From Arthrobacter glacialis (GTDB lineage Bacteria; Actinomycetota; Actinomycetes; Actinomycetales; Micrococcaceae), in assembly GCF_002909445.1 (NCBI RefSeq), contig NZ_PPXC01000006.1, forward strand, positions 205,551 to 269,550: DNA of 64,000 nucleotides. The letters run 5' to 3'. Positions 18,965-27,633 of this stretch are shown here, piece after piece. Under the pieces are notes generated by a model. That model was not told the DNA's origin. It saw only the letters and a list, made by a program, of their open reading frames with translations, and ran no database searches. A program made the position numbers and the translations under genes. Each line of letters opens with the position of its first letter. The first letter of the stretch is position 1.

Positions 18965-19087
18965 CGCTAAAAGTCTTTCGCTGGAGGGAACTGATGGGTG
19001 GAGCAAAGCGATCTGGCCGTGATCGCGCTGGAGCGTGGTTTCCGTGGTGGGCGCTAATGCGTTCCGCCAAGAATGGCCTTATGAAAT

Positions 19088-19888
19088 CTAATCAAGCTTG
19101 AACGAGTCTATCGTCACCTTGGTCTTGGGTGCGCCGTCGGTGGCGTCTGCCTCGATGCCGCCGCCAGCAATTGCGTCCACAACATCCAGGCCGCTGGTGA
19201 CCTTGCCAACAATTGTGTAGCCGCCGGTGTCCTGCGGAAGGACCGTGTCCTTGAAGGTGATGAAGAACTGCGTGCCATTGGAGAACGTGGTGTTTGCGCG
19301 GGCTACGGCAATGGTGCCGGCAGGGTATTTTCCGTCAGCCGGGGTGTTTTCCACCGGGCCCCACAGGTAGCTGGGATCGCCCTGGCCGTCGCCGTTGAGC
19401 GATCCGCACTGCAACACACCGAAGTCGGGCGCGTCGGCCAGGCGGTGGCAGCTCTTGCCCGTCATGAAGCCGGAGTCTGCCAGGGACTTGAATACGGCCG
19501 CGGCTTGGGGTGCGGCGGTGCCGTCCAGGCTCACGCCAACGGGCTGGCCGTTGAGGCTCAGTGATCCAGTGAAGGTCTTGCCCGCGGCGGTGTCAGCCTT
19601 GGGAACCGTGGGACTGTTGGTCTCTGCAGGCGCAGCCGTTGTGGGGGCCGGCGATGGTGCCACCGTAGCTGTGGGCGTTGGTTCGGTCTCAGCCGATGCG
19701 CTGTCCTTGGGTGTGAACACAGTCAGCGCCAGCACAATGGCAACCACCAAGGCAACAGCGATGGCGATGGCCGCGATCAAGTTGTCGCGCTTGCGGCGTT
19801 GCTGTTGCTCCTGGTGCAGGGCCTGGTTGGCCTGCATGCGTGCAACGCGTGCCTTTGCTTCGCGGTTGGACTTATTGGTGTTGACCAA
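19088..19888 (-). CDS. membrane-anchored cyclophilin-type peptidyl-prolyl isomerase
   Basis: A 266-residue protein. It has a basic, coiled N-terminal cytoplasmic segment and one transmembrane helix (LIAAIAIAVALVVAIVLALT). A Pro/Thr/Ala-rich linker follows, then a cyclophilin domain on the outer face of the membrane. Cyclophilin landmarks are CHRLADAPDFGVLQCG, NGTQFFITF and GYTIVGKVTSGLDVVDAI. It presumably speeds proline isomerisation during folding of exported proteins. The TTG at 19888 (MVNTNKSNREAK) is preferred because GGCGAGG lies five bases upstream; a TTG ten codons earlier is possible. It is divergent from hisS. Confidence 0.87.
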   Translation of the reverse strand: MVNTNKSNREAKARVARMQANQALHQEQQQRRKRDNLIAAIAIAVALVVAIVLALTVFTPKDSASAETEPTPTATVAPSPAPTTAAPAETNSPTVPKADTAAGKTFTGSLSLNGQPVGVSLDGTAAPQAAAVFKSLADSGFMTGKSCHRLADAPDFGVLQCGSLNGDGQGDPSYLWGPVENTPADGKYPAGTIAVARANTTFSNGTQFFITFKDTVLPQDTGGYTIVGKVTSGLDVVDAIAGGGIEADATDGAPKTKVTIDSFKLD

Positions 19889-19927
19889 CTGTGCCTCGCC
19901 TTCATGTGTGAGCTTCAACGTGAGCGG

Positions 19928-20080
19928 TACGTTTACCCGCGCCGTGTGAGCGTGGCGGGGGTAGGTTAGGGGTGGAGTGCCAAACCTTATAAAATGGCAT
20001 TCGGTGTCAGTTTACTCATGTATGTGCCGCAAAGCTGCGAGCATGACAGGGCCACGCTCACACCATTACGTTTACCCGCG
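19928..20080. repeat. paired direct and inverted repeats in the divergent cyclophilin/hisS intergenic region
   Basis: TACGTTTACCCGCG occurs exactly at 19928-19941 and 20067-20080. Just inside these, GTGTGAGCGTGGC (19944-19956) has its exact reverse complement GCCACGCTCACAC at 20051-20063. The element therefore combines a 14 bp direct repeat with a 13 bp inverted repeat around a 94-base centre that includes the AT-rich TTATAAAATGG. Function unknown. Confidence 0.7.
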
Positions 20081-20136
20081 ACGCCACTTCTCGTGATCGA
20101 ACACCTCACGTGGCGCATGTTAGGAGAGCATTACCC

Positions 20137-21483
20137 ATGGCACGCAACGCCTCCTTGTCCGGTTTTCCCGAGTGGCTTCCCGAGGAACGGCTGGTGGAAC
20201 AGCATGTGTTGGACACCCTGCGCCGCACCTTTGAACTTCACGGGTTCAGCTCTGTAGAGACTCGGGCGGTGGAGACTGTGGGCCAACTCCTGCGCAAGGG
20301 TGAGATTGATAAAGAGGTGTATGCGCTCTCCCGCCTGCAGGACGACGACGGGAATGCGGCCGCAGCTGCCAAGGCCGACCCCAACCAGCTGGCCCTGCAC
20401 TTTGACTTGACAGTGCCCTTTGCCCGCTACGTGGTGGAGAACGCCGGATACCTGTCCTTCCCGTTCCGCCGCTACCAGATCCAGAAGGTGTGGCGCGGCG
20501 AGCGTCCCCAGGAGGGCCGTGCCCGCGAGTTCACCCAGGCGGACATTGACGTAGTGGCCGACGGTGAGCTTCCCTTCCGCTATGACGTGGAACTTGCGCT
20601 GGTGATTGCCGAGGCACTCTCCGCCCTGCCCATTCCCGCCTTCAAGTTGCGCATCAACAACCGCAAATTGGCTGAGGGTTTCTACCGGGGGATTGGCCTG
20701 AGCGACACCGCAGGGGTGCTGCGCAGCATCGACAAGCTGGAAAAGATTGGCGCGGAAGCCGTTGCCAACCTGCTGAAGAACGAGCTCGGCGCCACTGACG
20801 AGCAAGCCGCCAAGGCCCTTGCCTTGGCATCCATCCGCACGGAAGACACCTCCTTTGTGGCCGCTGTGCGCGCACTGGGTGTCACCGACGAGCTCATGGA
20901 AGAAGGCTTGAGTGAGCTGGAGCAAGTTATTGCTGCAGCCGTGAAGAGCGCCCCGGGTTCGGTGGTGGCGGACCTTTCCATTGCCCGCGGCCTGGACTAC
21001 TACACAGGAACCGTCTACGAGACTGTACTGGTGGGCCACGAGGCGCTGGGTTCCATCTGCTCCGGTGGCCGCTATGACGCCCTGGCATCCAAGGGCAACC
21101 GCAAGTTCCCCGGCGTCGGGCTCTCCATTGGTGTCACCCGCCTGGTGGCCCGCATCCTCAGCCAGGAATTCGCCAAGGCCTCGCGCAGCGTCCCCACAGC
21201 CGTTCTGGTCACCCTGGTGGATGAGGACAGCTGGTCGGACGCCCAGGACGTGGCAGCAGCCTTGCGGGCCCGCGGCATCTCCACCGAGGTTGCCGCCAAG
21301 GCGGACAAGTTCGGCAAACAGATCAAGTACGCCGACAAGCGCGGGATTCCCTACGTCTGGTTCACCGACGAGTCCGGGACCCACCAGGTCAAGGACATTC
21401 GTAGCGGCGAGCAGGTAGTGGCGGATCCCGCCGTCTGGATGCCACCGGCTACGGACCTGGTGCCGCAAATCGTTCAGGCGTAG
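20137..21483 (+). CDS. hisS: histidyl-tRNA synthetase
   Basis: A 448-residue class II synthetase that charges tRNA-His. Motif 2 is in FRRYQIQKVWRGERPQEGRAREF, here split at about residues 118-140. The histidine-specific motif LDYYTGTVYE follows, then the motif 3 region GGRYDALASKG and the C-terminal HGTP anticodon-binding domain (KYADKRGIPYVWF). The ATG at 20137 has AGGAGA at correct spacing; the longer GTG start at 20110 is less likely. It precedes aspS in the same direction, a common actinobacterial neighbour pair, although a 212-base gap and a hairpin separate them. Confidence 0.96.
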   Translation: MARNASLSGFPEWLPEERLVEQHVLDTLRRTFELHGFSSVETRAVETVGQLLRKGEIDKEVYALSRLQDDDGNAAAAAKADPNQLALHFDLTVPFARYVVENAGYLSFPFRRYQIQKVWRGERPQEGRAREFTQADIDVVADGELPFRYDVELALVIAEALSALPIPAFKLRINNRKLAEGFYRGIGLSDTAGVLRSIDKLEKIGAEAVANLLKNELGATDEQAAKALALASIRTEDTSFVAAVRALGVTDELMEEGLSELEQVIAAAVKSAPGSVVADLSIARGLDYYTGTVYETVLVGHEALGSICSGGRYDALASKGNRKFPGVGLSIGVTRLVARILSQEFAKASRSVPTAVLVTLVDEDSWSDAQDVAAALRARGISTEVAAKADKFGKQIKYADKRGIPYVWFTDESGTHQVKDIRSGEQVVADPAVWMPPATDLVPQIVQA

Positions 21484-21510
21484 TACCAGCCGCACGAGCA
21501 CTCTCACGAG

Positions 21511-21592
21511 GTAGGGGCTGGTGCCCGCACCGCGCCACACACGACTCCGTCGGTGTGTCCGCGGTGGCACCCACCACACCGCCAGCCCCTAC
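21511..21592. repeat. long-loop inverted repeat between hisS and aspS
   Basis: GTAGGGGCTGG (21511-21521) is the exact reverse complement of CCAGCCCCTAC (21582-21592), with about 60 bases between. It may end hisS transcription or be a dispersed palindrome; no U-run follows. No gene or tRNA is visible in this 212-base gap. Confidence 0.45.
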
Positions 21593-21695
21593 GCTCGCTG
21601 CGCGCTCGGGTGCCTGCCTGATCACGGTAAACTTCTAGACAAATCATCTTTGCGGCTCGGATCCCGGGCTGTTCACCACCATTGAAAGGAATGCT

Positions 21696-23471
21696 GTGCT
21701 GCGCACACATGACCTGGGCTCCTTGCGGGCCGAACATATTGGCCAGACCGTCACACTCTCGGGGTGGGTTGCCCGCCGTCGAGATCACGGTGGTGTGGCT
21801 TTCCTTGATCTGCGCGACGCCTCGGGCGTGTCGCAGATTGTGGTGCGTGAAGAGGATGTGTTCCATTCACTGCGCAACGAATACGTTTTGCAGATCACCG
21901 GAATGGTTTCCCGCCGCCCCGAGGGCAACGAGAACCCGGCCCTGGCAACAGGTGAGATTGAAGTCATGGCGGATACCGTCGTCGTCCTCAACGAAGCCGC
22001 ACCGCTGCCGTTCCAGGTAGACGAGCACGTTGAGGTTGGTGAGGAAGCGCGCCTGAAGCACCGCTACCTGGACCTGCGCCGTCCGGGCATGCAGCGCAAC
22101 CTGCGCCTGCGCTCGGAGGCCAACCGCGTGGCCCGCAACCTGCTGCACGAGCAGGGCTACACCGAGATTGAAACCCCAACGCTGACCCGTTCCACCCCTG
22201 AAGGCGCCCGCGACTTCGTGGTGCCGGCACGGTTGGCACCGGGTTCCTGGTACGCACTGCCGCAGTCCCCGCAGCTGTTCAAGCAGTTGTTGCAGGTGGG
22301 CGGCTTTGAGAAGTACTACCAGATCGCCCGCTGCTACCGAGATGAGGACTTCCGTGCGGACCGCCAGCCGGAATTCACCCAGCTGGACATCGAGGCAAGC
22401 TTCGTGGACCAAGATGACATCATCGCCCTGGGCGAGAAGATTGTCTCCGCATTGTGGAAGCTGATCGACGTCGAAATCCCGATGCCCATCCAGCGCATGA
22501 CGTACCGCGACGCCATGGCCCGCTTCGGCTCGGACAAGCCGGACCTGCGCTTCGGGCTGGAATTGACCGAGATGACGGAGTTCTTCAAGGACACCGAGTT
22601 TGGCGTGTTCAAGGCTCCTTACGTTGGCGCAGTTGTCATGCCCGGTGGCGCTTCACAGCCCCGCCGCCAGCTCGATGCTTGGCAGGAATGGGCCAAGCAG
22701 CGCGGCGCCAAGGGCCTTGCCTACGTGCTGGTCAAGGACGAGGGTGAGCTGACTGGTCCGGTTGCCAAGAACCTCACGGACACCGAGCGTGCCGGCCTGG
22801 CCGACGCCGTTGGCGCCAAGATCGGTGACTGCATCTTCTTCGCCGCCGGCGATGTTTCCCCCTCACGCGCACTCCTGGGTGCAGCCCGCGTTGAGATCGG
22901 CCACCGCACCGGGTTGATCAACCCGGCCGACTGGGCCTTCGTGTGGATCGTCGACGCGCCCATGTTTGAGCCAGCATCCGACGCCGTCGCCTCCGGTGAC
23001 GTTGCTGTTGGTGCCGGCAAGTGGACAGCTGTGCACCATGCGTTCACCTCGCCCAAGCCCGAGTTCATGGACACCTTTGACACCGACCCGGAAAACGCGC
23101 TGTCCTACGCCTACGACATCGTGTGCAACGGCAACGAGATCGGTGGCGGTTCCATCCGTATCCACCGCAGCGATGTGCAGGAACGCGTGTTTGAGCTCAT
23201 GGGCCTGGACAAGGAGTCCGCGCAGACCAAGTTCGGCTTCCTGCTCGAGGGCTTCAAGTTCGGAGCCCCGCCGCACGGCGGCATTGCCATCGGCTGGGAC
23301 CGTGCCGTGTCCCTGCTGGCCGGGGTGGATTCCATCCGCGACGTCATTGCGTTCCCGAAGTCCGGCGGCGGCTACGACCCGTTGACCCAGGCCCCGGCGC
23401 CCATCACGGCGCAGCAGCGCAAGGAAGCCGGCGTTGACTTCAAGCCGGAAGCCAAGCCCGAGGCCAAGTAG
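21696..23471 (+). CDS. aspS: aspartyl-tRNA synthetase
   Basis: A 591-residue class IIb synthetase of the bacterial type. It has an N-terminal OB-fold anticodon-binding domain ([20 protein letters not shown]), class II motif 2 ([15 protein letters not shown]) and a GAD insertion domain. Motif 3 ([12 protein letters not shown]) comes near the C-terminus. The C-terminal tail is rich in Pro/Glu/Ala/Lys. Whether it also charges tRNA-Asn for later amidation cannot be settled from sequence alone. The GTG at 21696 has GAAAGGA upstream. A strong terminator follows, and the conserved core synteny stops here until rarA. Confidence 0.97.
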   Translation: MLRTHDLGSLRAEHIGQTVTLSGWVARRRDHGGVAFLDLRDASGVSQIVVREEDVFHSLRNEYVLQITGMVSRRPEGNENPALATGEIEVMADTVVVLNEAAPLPFQVDEHVEVGEEARLKHRYLDLRRPGMQRNLRLRSEANRVARNLLHEQGYTEIETPTLTRSTPEGARDFVVPARLAPGSWYALPQSPQLFKQLLQVGGFEKYYQIARCYRDEDFRADRQPEFTQLDIEASFVDQDDIIALGEKIVSALWKLIDVEIPMPIQRMTYRDAMARFGSDKPDLRFGLELTEMTEFFKDTEFGVFKAPYVGAVVMPGGASQPRRQLDAWQEWAKQRGAKGLAYVLVKDEGELTGPVAKNLTDTERAGLADAVGAKIGDCIFFAAGDVSPSRALLGAARVEIGHRTGLINPADWAFVWIVDAPMFEPASDAVASGDVAVGAGKWTAVHHAFTSPKPEFMDTFDTDPENALSYAYDIVCNGNEIGGGSIRIHRSDVQERVFELMGLDKESAQTKFGFLLEGFKFGAPPHGGIAIGWDRAVSLLAGVDSIRDVIAFPKSGGGYDPLTQAPAPITAQQRKEAGVDFKPEAKPEAK

Positions 23472-23489
23472 CACCTGCTCCACACGTAA

Positions 23490-23524
23490 ATGCCGGTCTC
23501 CCGCCCAGGGAGGCCGGCATTTTT
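23490..23524 (+). terminator. rho-independent terminator after aspS
   Basis: ATGCCGG-TCTCCC pairs with GGGAGG-CCGGCAT (ending at 23520) and is followed at once by TTTTT. This is a standard intrinsic terminator 19 bases after the aspS stop. Confidence 0.88.
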
Positions 23525-23526
23525 GT

Positions 23527-23586
23527 GGTGAGTGCGCAGCTAATGCGAGTTTCGGCGTCGGAACTCGCATCAGCTGCGCACTCACC
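23527..23586. repeat. 60 bp near-perfect palindrome, REP-like
   Basis: GGTGAGTGCGCAGCT (23527-23541) is exactly complementary to AGCTGCGCACTCACC (23572-23586). After a two-base mismatch, TGCGAGTT pairs with AACTCGCA around a 10-base loop. It follows directly on the aspS terminator. The size and form suggest a repetitive extragenic palindrome. Confidence 0.75.
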
Positions 23587-23651
23587 AGAGCCGGTGACCT
23601 TGCCTCCCACGGTGATCGAGTCGAGCGCACCGTCAGCGCCGCCCGGCTACG

Positions 23652-24452
23652 ATGAAGCGTGTGAATGACTCTGTCGGGCGAGACTGTACCGTGGACGCCC
23701 TTGAAGTGTTGATGAATGAGTCCTGGCCTGCTCCGGAGGCGATGGATCGCGATGGGTGGGTGCTGCGATCAGCCAGCTCAGTGACCCAGCGGGCCAACTC
23801 GGTGTGGCCTCGACAGGCGCCCGCTGATCTTGCGGTGGCACTTCGAGATACCGTGAGCTGGTACGCCACACGCCGCCAGCCCGTCATCTTCCAAGTGACC
23901 CATCGCCCGGAAAACCGCGCTTTGGAACAGCTGCTGGACCTTCAGCGATATTCTCGGCAGTCGGAGACGCTGATCATGACAGCTGTTGGCAGCGTCAATG
24001 GGGCCCCTGCCACGCCGGCCGGCATCACCCTGACGTTGAGCGGTGCGCCGTCGAAGGAGTGGATTGATTTGTGATGGCGGATAGACGGTAGGGGAGCGGC
24101 CGCCGAACGCGAGGTGGCCCGGGGGATCCTCACGGGAATCCCTTCGCTCTACGCCTCGGCCGTGAATGGCGACGGCATGGTGGTGGGAACCGGGCGGGTG
24201 ACGCTGCTCAACGGGTGGGCCGGGATCTATTGCATGAGTGTCCATCCGGGCTTTCGCCGGCAGGGCATTGCAGCGTCCATTCTTCGCCAGCTCCTTGACG
24301 CGGCTCACGAGCGAGGCACTGCCCAAGCGTGGTTGCTGGTGACGGCCGCGAACGCAGGCGCGCATGCACTCTATAAACAAGGTGGATTTAGAGAAGTTGG
24401 CAGGTATCACTACCGCCAAGCGCCTCTGCGCCGGGCACCCATGGCCTGCTGA
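23652..24452 (+). pseudogene. GNAT acetyltransferase interrupted by one in-frame TGA
   Basis: One continuous reading frame of about 266 codons encodes a two-part GNAT protein. The N-terminal section contains MNESWPAPEAMDRDGWVLR and RRQPVIFQVTHRPENRAL. The C-terminal section is the acetyl-CoA-binding half (MSVHPGFRRQGIAASILRQL). A single TGA at 24072-24074 interrupts it, with the frame unchanged on both sides (..WIDL-stop-WRIDGRG..). Relatives I recall have a tryptophan pair here, so TGG to TGA is the simplest explanation. The true start may be the GTG at 23661, because TACGAT (23648-23653) could be its -10 element. The downstream half has no good start of its own. Confidence 0.75.
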
Positions 24453-24501
24453 CCGGCCACTGCCGCCGCTACGCCTGCTCGCCAATGCCCTCGGATGTGA
24501 C

Positions 24502-24990
24502 CTAAAGAATCAGCTTGAACCCCACGTGAGACGCTGTGAAGCCCAGCCGCTCATAGAATCGATGAGCGGCGTCTCGAGATTTGTCACTGGTCAACTGGAC
24601 CAAGGCGGCGCCCCGGTGCCTCCCCTCTGCGATGGCCCACTCCATCATCGAGGATCCCAAGCCGTTGCCACGAAGCCGCTCGTCTACCCGGACCGCCTCC
24701 ACCAGCAATCGCGTCGCGCCCAACCGGGCCAGGCCGGGGATAACTGTCAACTGCATGGTGGCCACAACAGTTTCCAGGTCATCCACGACGGCGACCAGCA
24801 ACTGCGCCGGGTCCGCGTCGATCGCCTGAAAAGCAGTCAAATACGACACGTGATTCTCAGGCGCAGTCGAATTCTCAGCCTGGCGGATGGTGTCGTTGGC
24901 CATAAGTTCAACAATCGGGACAACGTCGGCTTCAACGGCCCTGCGCAAGTAAAAACTTTTACCGGACAAGACAATGGTTTCGAGGATCAT
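24502..24990 (-). CDS. GNAT-family N-acetyltransferase
   Basis: A 162-residue single-domain GNAT. The acetyl-CoA-binding motif A is seen in LVEAVRVDERLRGNGLGSSM, and motif B in LTSDKSRDAAHRFYERLGF. It ends with a typical short beta strand. The substrate cannot be deduced; amino acids, small amines and antibiotics are all possible for such proteins. It lies convergent to the broken GNAT gene and is one of several acetyltransferase genes in this stretch. The ATG at 24990 is preceded by AAAGGATC, a workable ribosome-binding site. Confidence 0.82.
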   Translation of the reverse strand: MILETIVLSGKSFYLRRAVEADVVPIVELMANDTIRQAENSTAPENHVSYLTAFQAIDADPAQLLVAVVDDLETVVATMQLTVIPGLARLGATRLLVEAVRVDERLRGNGLGSSMMEWAIAEGRHRGAALVQLTSDKSRDAAHRFYERLGFTASHVGFKLIL

Positions 24991-25053
24991 GAACTGATCC
25001 TTTCACGCCCCGCGAGTACGTACCTCAGAGATCTCCGGCTATAGGCTGGGTGG

Positions 25054-25549
25054 ATGCCCGGCAGCTCAGAATTCAGCGCACGCCGTCCCGATGTCACCGA
25101 TGTGGAACTTATCGGCGGCGTCGAAAAGCGCAGCCTCACCATAGTGGAGTACGACCCGATCTGGCCAGCCATTTTCAACGTCAGTTCCGGGGCTTGCGGC
25201 GAAACCGATTGTCGACATCCTCGTAACGGTTGCTGACATCACCGCAGAGGAGGATTACCTCAGCCCTCTTTTGGATGTTGGTTATGAGCTTCGGATCCGT
25301 GAGCCTGGACATCGTATGGTCAGGACACCGGCACTCGATGTTCATATCCACCTCCTCGAGGTCAAGCATCCAAGTGTTAGTGCCTACCTCGAGTTCCGGA
25401 ACAGGTTGCGGAAGCATGCCCAGGATAGAGACCTCTATGCTCGGACAAAACGTGAGCTCCTGACGCAGGACTGGCCAGACATGAATGCCTATGCCGCTGC
25501 CAAGGCCGAAGTCATCACAGATATCCTGTCACGAGCGCGCCCCAGGTAG
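25054..25549 (+). pseudogene. GrpB/UPF0157-family protein, internally deleted and frameshifted
   Basis: The first part reads VELIGGVEKRSLTIVEYDPI-WPAIF, the standard N-terminus of the GrpB (nucleotidyltransferase-fold) family. The later part reads VPGLAAKPIVDILVTVADIT, then YELRIREPGHRMVRTP and finally YARTKRELLTQDWPDMNAYA. These parts are in different frames (frame 1, then frame 2) and join near 25183. About two dozen codons that normally lie between WPAxF and the GSTxVPGL motif are missing. The lost region includes part of the nucleotidyltransferase active-site motif, so the gene is most likely dead. The loss looks like one deletion whose length is not a multiple of three. Confidence 0.8.
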
Positions 25550-25556
25550 CGCTTCA

Positions 25557-26108
25557 TCAGGCATCCTGGTCGTGCAGGATTGTTTGGTAGAGGTTGTGGT
25601 CCTGCCAAGTCCCGGCGATCTTGAGGTACTCGGGCGCCAGGCCAATCTGCTCGAAGCCAGCCTTCAACAACACCCGCTGCGAGCCAATATTGTGCAGCAG
25701 TGTGCCTGCTTCTATGCGGTGCAGCCCAAGTTCGTCACGGGCAGTTTCGACGAGCACCTTGACCGCAGCGGAGGCCAGGCCACGACCTGCGTACTGTTTA
25801 TCCACCCAGTAGCCCAACCCCGCGCTCTGGAAGGGGCCGCGCACTATGCCGGTCAGGTTGAACCGGCCCACGAGGACATCGCCGGCAAACAACCCGAAGG
25901 GAAACCCCTGGCCAGCCTCTGTGGCCGCAAGGCGGTTCACCATGTCAGCGGCCTGCCAGGCCTCCGTGTAATATTCCTCGGGACGTACCGGTTCCCACGG
26001 AGCAAGATATTCCCGGTTGCGCAGATAGGCGGCAGAAAGTGCCGCCGCATCGTTCGTTCGCAGTAAACGAATATGGACGTCTTCACTAAGTTTTCGTGAT
26101 TCAAACAC
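25557..26108 (-). CDS. GNAT acetyltransferase, RimJ/RimL type
   Basis: A 183-residue protein of the RimJ/RimL subgroup of GNATs, whose known members acetylate ribosomal protein N-termini, although many homologues have other targets. Signature segments are VHIRLLRTNDAAALSAAYLR, then LGYWVDKQYAGRGLASAAVK, and the diagnostic HRIEAGTLLHNIGSQRVLLK with GFEQIG. The GTG start at 26108 gives a normal family length. It ends eight bases after the GrpB pseudogene on the opposite strand and is followed upstream by another GNAT only ten bases away, so the two probably share a transcript. Confidence 0.85.
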   Translation of the reverse strand: MFESRKLSEDVHIRLLRTNDAAALSAAYLRNREYLAPWEPVRPEEYYTEAWQAADMVNRLAATEAGQGFPFGLFAGDVLVGRFNLTGIVRGPFQSAGLGYWVDKQYAGRGLASAAVKVLVETARDELGLHRIEAGTLLHNIGSQRVLLKAGFEQIGLAPEYLKIAGTWQDHNLYQTILHDQDA

Positions 26109-26117
26109 CCGTCAACA

Positions 26118-26612
26118 CTATGCCAAGCGTGTTTCTTGCGGCTGGGAGTTGTCAGCAAGATCCAGCAGCATGAATACACTGTGCGGATCAGGAACATAGG
26201 GCCCAAAGGGTGGGCACTCGGTAAATCCGTGCCGTGCGTAGAGTCGCCGAGCCGGGGCGAAGAACTCATGGCTGCCCGTCTCCAGGTACAGACATCGGTA
26301 GCCGCGGTTCCGGGATTCTGCAACAATCCTCTCGAGAAGCAAGGCAGCAACACCACGTCCACGCGCAGCAGGGGTGGTGCGCATGGACTTGACTTCGGCA
26401 TGGAAGGGGTCCATTTGTTGCAAAGCACCACAGCTGAGCAGCTGCTCACCGTCGCGCGCGGTCCAAAACGTTACACCCTGTTCGGACAGCGCCGAATGGT
26501 CCAAGGCATGGACACTGTCGGCTGGCGAGGTGGCAAACATGTCGGCCAGGTGCTCCTCGAGCAGTCGCCGAACCTCTGCCTGTTGGGGGTCGTCAATCTC
26601 AATCAAAATCAT
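26118..26612 (-). CDS. GNAT-family N-acetyltransferase
   Basis: A 164-residue GNAT with a clear acetyl-CoA site (VKSMRTTPAARGRGVAALLL) and the C-terminal YLETGSHEFFAPARRLYARHGF, a pattern of the small 'PhnO/YjaB-like' group that ends with CPPFGPYVPDPHSVFM. The mention of a specific substrate would be guesswork. It is the first gene of a probable two-gene unit with the RimJ-like GNAT. The ATG at 26612 is at a normal position for the family. Confidence 0.83.
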   Translation of the reverse strand: MILIEIDDPQQAEVRRLLEEHLADMFATSPADSVHALDHSALSEQGVTFWTARDGEQLLSCGALQQMDPFHAEVKSMRTTPAARGRGVAALLLERIVAESRNRGYRCLYLETGSHEFFAPARRLYARHGFTECPPFGPYVPDPHSVFMLLDLADNSQPQETRLA

Positions 26613-26793
26613 GGGTAGACCATATCCTCAATTGTTGTTCGACTGTGGAACATTGGCGACGGCGAATGCTCCTGCAGGGTTCCGCACCGCATATGCTCTG
26701 GTCGCCCCATGGCAGCCCATGCCACACTGTGAACCAGCGGGCCCTCCACGGTGCTGGTTTCAGTGCCCAAATCCCTCCCAGGAGGCCGTGAGC

Positions 26794-27087
26794 ATGTGGG
26801 ACTGGATCAGCTGCCGGGCACTCATTCTGGCTGTGGTGCCGTTCGTGATCGCAGGCTCACTCTGGTTCCTGTCCCAGAAGGCCGGAGGTTGGTACGAGCC
26901 GGGGTTCTTCCTCATCCTGATACTCTCGAGGCCCGTCCTGGCGGGAATGGCTGCCTTCGCTGTCATTTTCGCCTTCCGAAGGGAAGACGGCATTCGCAGG
27001 TTGGAAGGAGTATCAAAGGTCGCCAGTCTTTCCGCACTCGTTGTATTCGGCGGAGTGGTCCTCACTGGTTCTGCCGGCATCATCTAG
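26794..27087 (+). CDS. small membrane protein of unknown function
   Basis: A 97-residue hydrophobic protein with about three membrane segments: LILAVVPFVIAGSLWFL, the region from FFLILILSRP to AFAVIFAF, and LSALVVFGGVVLTGSAGII. A short charged loop with FRREDGIRRLEGVSK lies between the second and third. I do not recognise a family. The ATG at 26794 has CAGGAGG seven bases upstream, which supports real translation even though the gene is short. Confidence 0.55.
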   Translation: MWDWISCRALILAVVPFVIAGSLWFLSQKAGGWYEPGFFLILILSRPVLAGMAAFAVIFAFRREDGIRRLEGVSKVASLSALVVFGGVVLTGSAGII

Positions 27088-27222
27088 TCCCTCTGGATCT
27101 AGCTTCCGGTCTTGGAACCTGCCGGGGCCCCGCGATTCAAGTCAAGCAGGATCAAAGAAGCGCCGTCGTCCCGCTCGGCCTACAGTGGAAGCCATAAAGC
27201 AGCCGATAGAAAGGAACTGATC

Positions 27223-27633
27223 ATGAACACCACTTTCAGCAAAGAGGAAAAAGCAGCAATGCGTGCAGCCGCGGCCGAAGCCAAGGCCGCACAACAGGGC
27301 GCCGACCTGGAAGCGGCATGCCTGGCTGCAATCGCCGAGATGACGGGTACGGACAAGGAGTTGGCTGAGACGTTGCATCACCTGGTCAAGACGCACACTT
27401 CCTTGGGGGCAAAGACTTGGTACGGCATGCCGGCGTACACAAACACCAATGGCAAGGTGGTGGTGTTTTTTCAAGGCGCCACAAAGTTCAAGACGCGGTA
27501 CGCCACCATTGGCTTCCAGGATGATGCAAACCTCGACGACGGTAATTTCTGGCCTAGCTCCTATGCCGTGAAAAAGCTGACGGCCGCCGATCAGAAGCGG
27601 TTGGTGGCGCTGCTGGAGAAGGCTGTCAGCTAG
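27223..27633 (+). CDS. DUF1801-domain protein
   Basis: A 136-residue protein. After a basic, Ala-rich N-terminal helix it carries a DUF1801 (YdhG-like) domain with the family pattern LGAKTWYGMPAYTNTNGKVV, then FFQGATKFKTRYATIGF. Related proteins are annotated as iron chaperones by similarity to frataxin-fold YdhG, but this has not been shown generally, so the function remains unknown. The ATG has AAAGGA seven bases upstream; the longer frame to 27112 lacks such a signal. The 3' end overlaps the convergent MFS gene by eight bases. Confidence 0.75.
   Translation: MNTTFSKEEKAAMRAAAAEAKAAQQGADLEAACLAAIAEMTGTDKELAETLHHLVKTHTSLGAKTWYGMPAYTNTNGKVVVFFQGATKFKTRYATIGFQDDANLDDGNFWPSSYAVKKLTAADQKRLVALLEKAVS

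Noticed and set aside
20131-21579. 482-codon minus-strand frame opposite hisS
   Set aside because: Shadow of hisS in a GC-rich genome; no domain signature and no ribosome-binding site.
21484-21695. tRNA gene between hisS and aspS
   Set aside because: The long inverted repeat does not fold into a cloverleaf and lacks the TTCGA-containing T-arm pattern.
24114-24452. Separate 112-residue GNAT gene
   Set aside because: It is in the same frame as the upstream fragment across a lone TGA and lacks a start signal, so it is better read as the second half of one broken gene.
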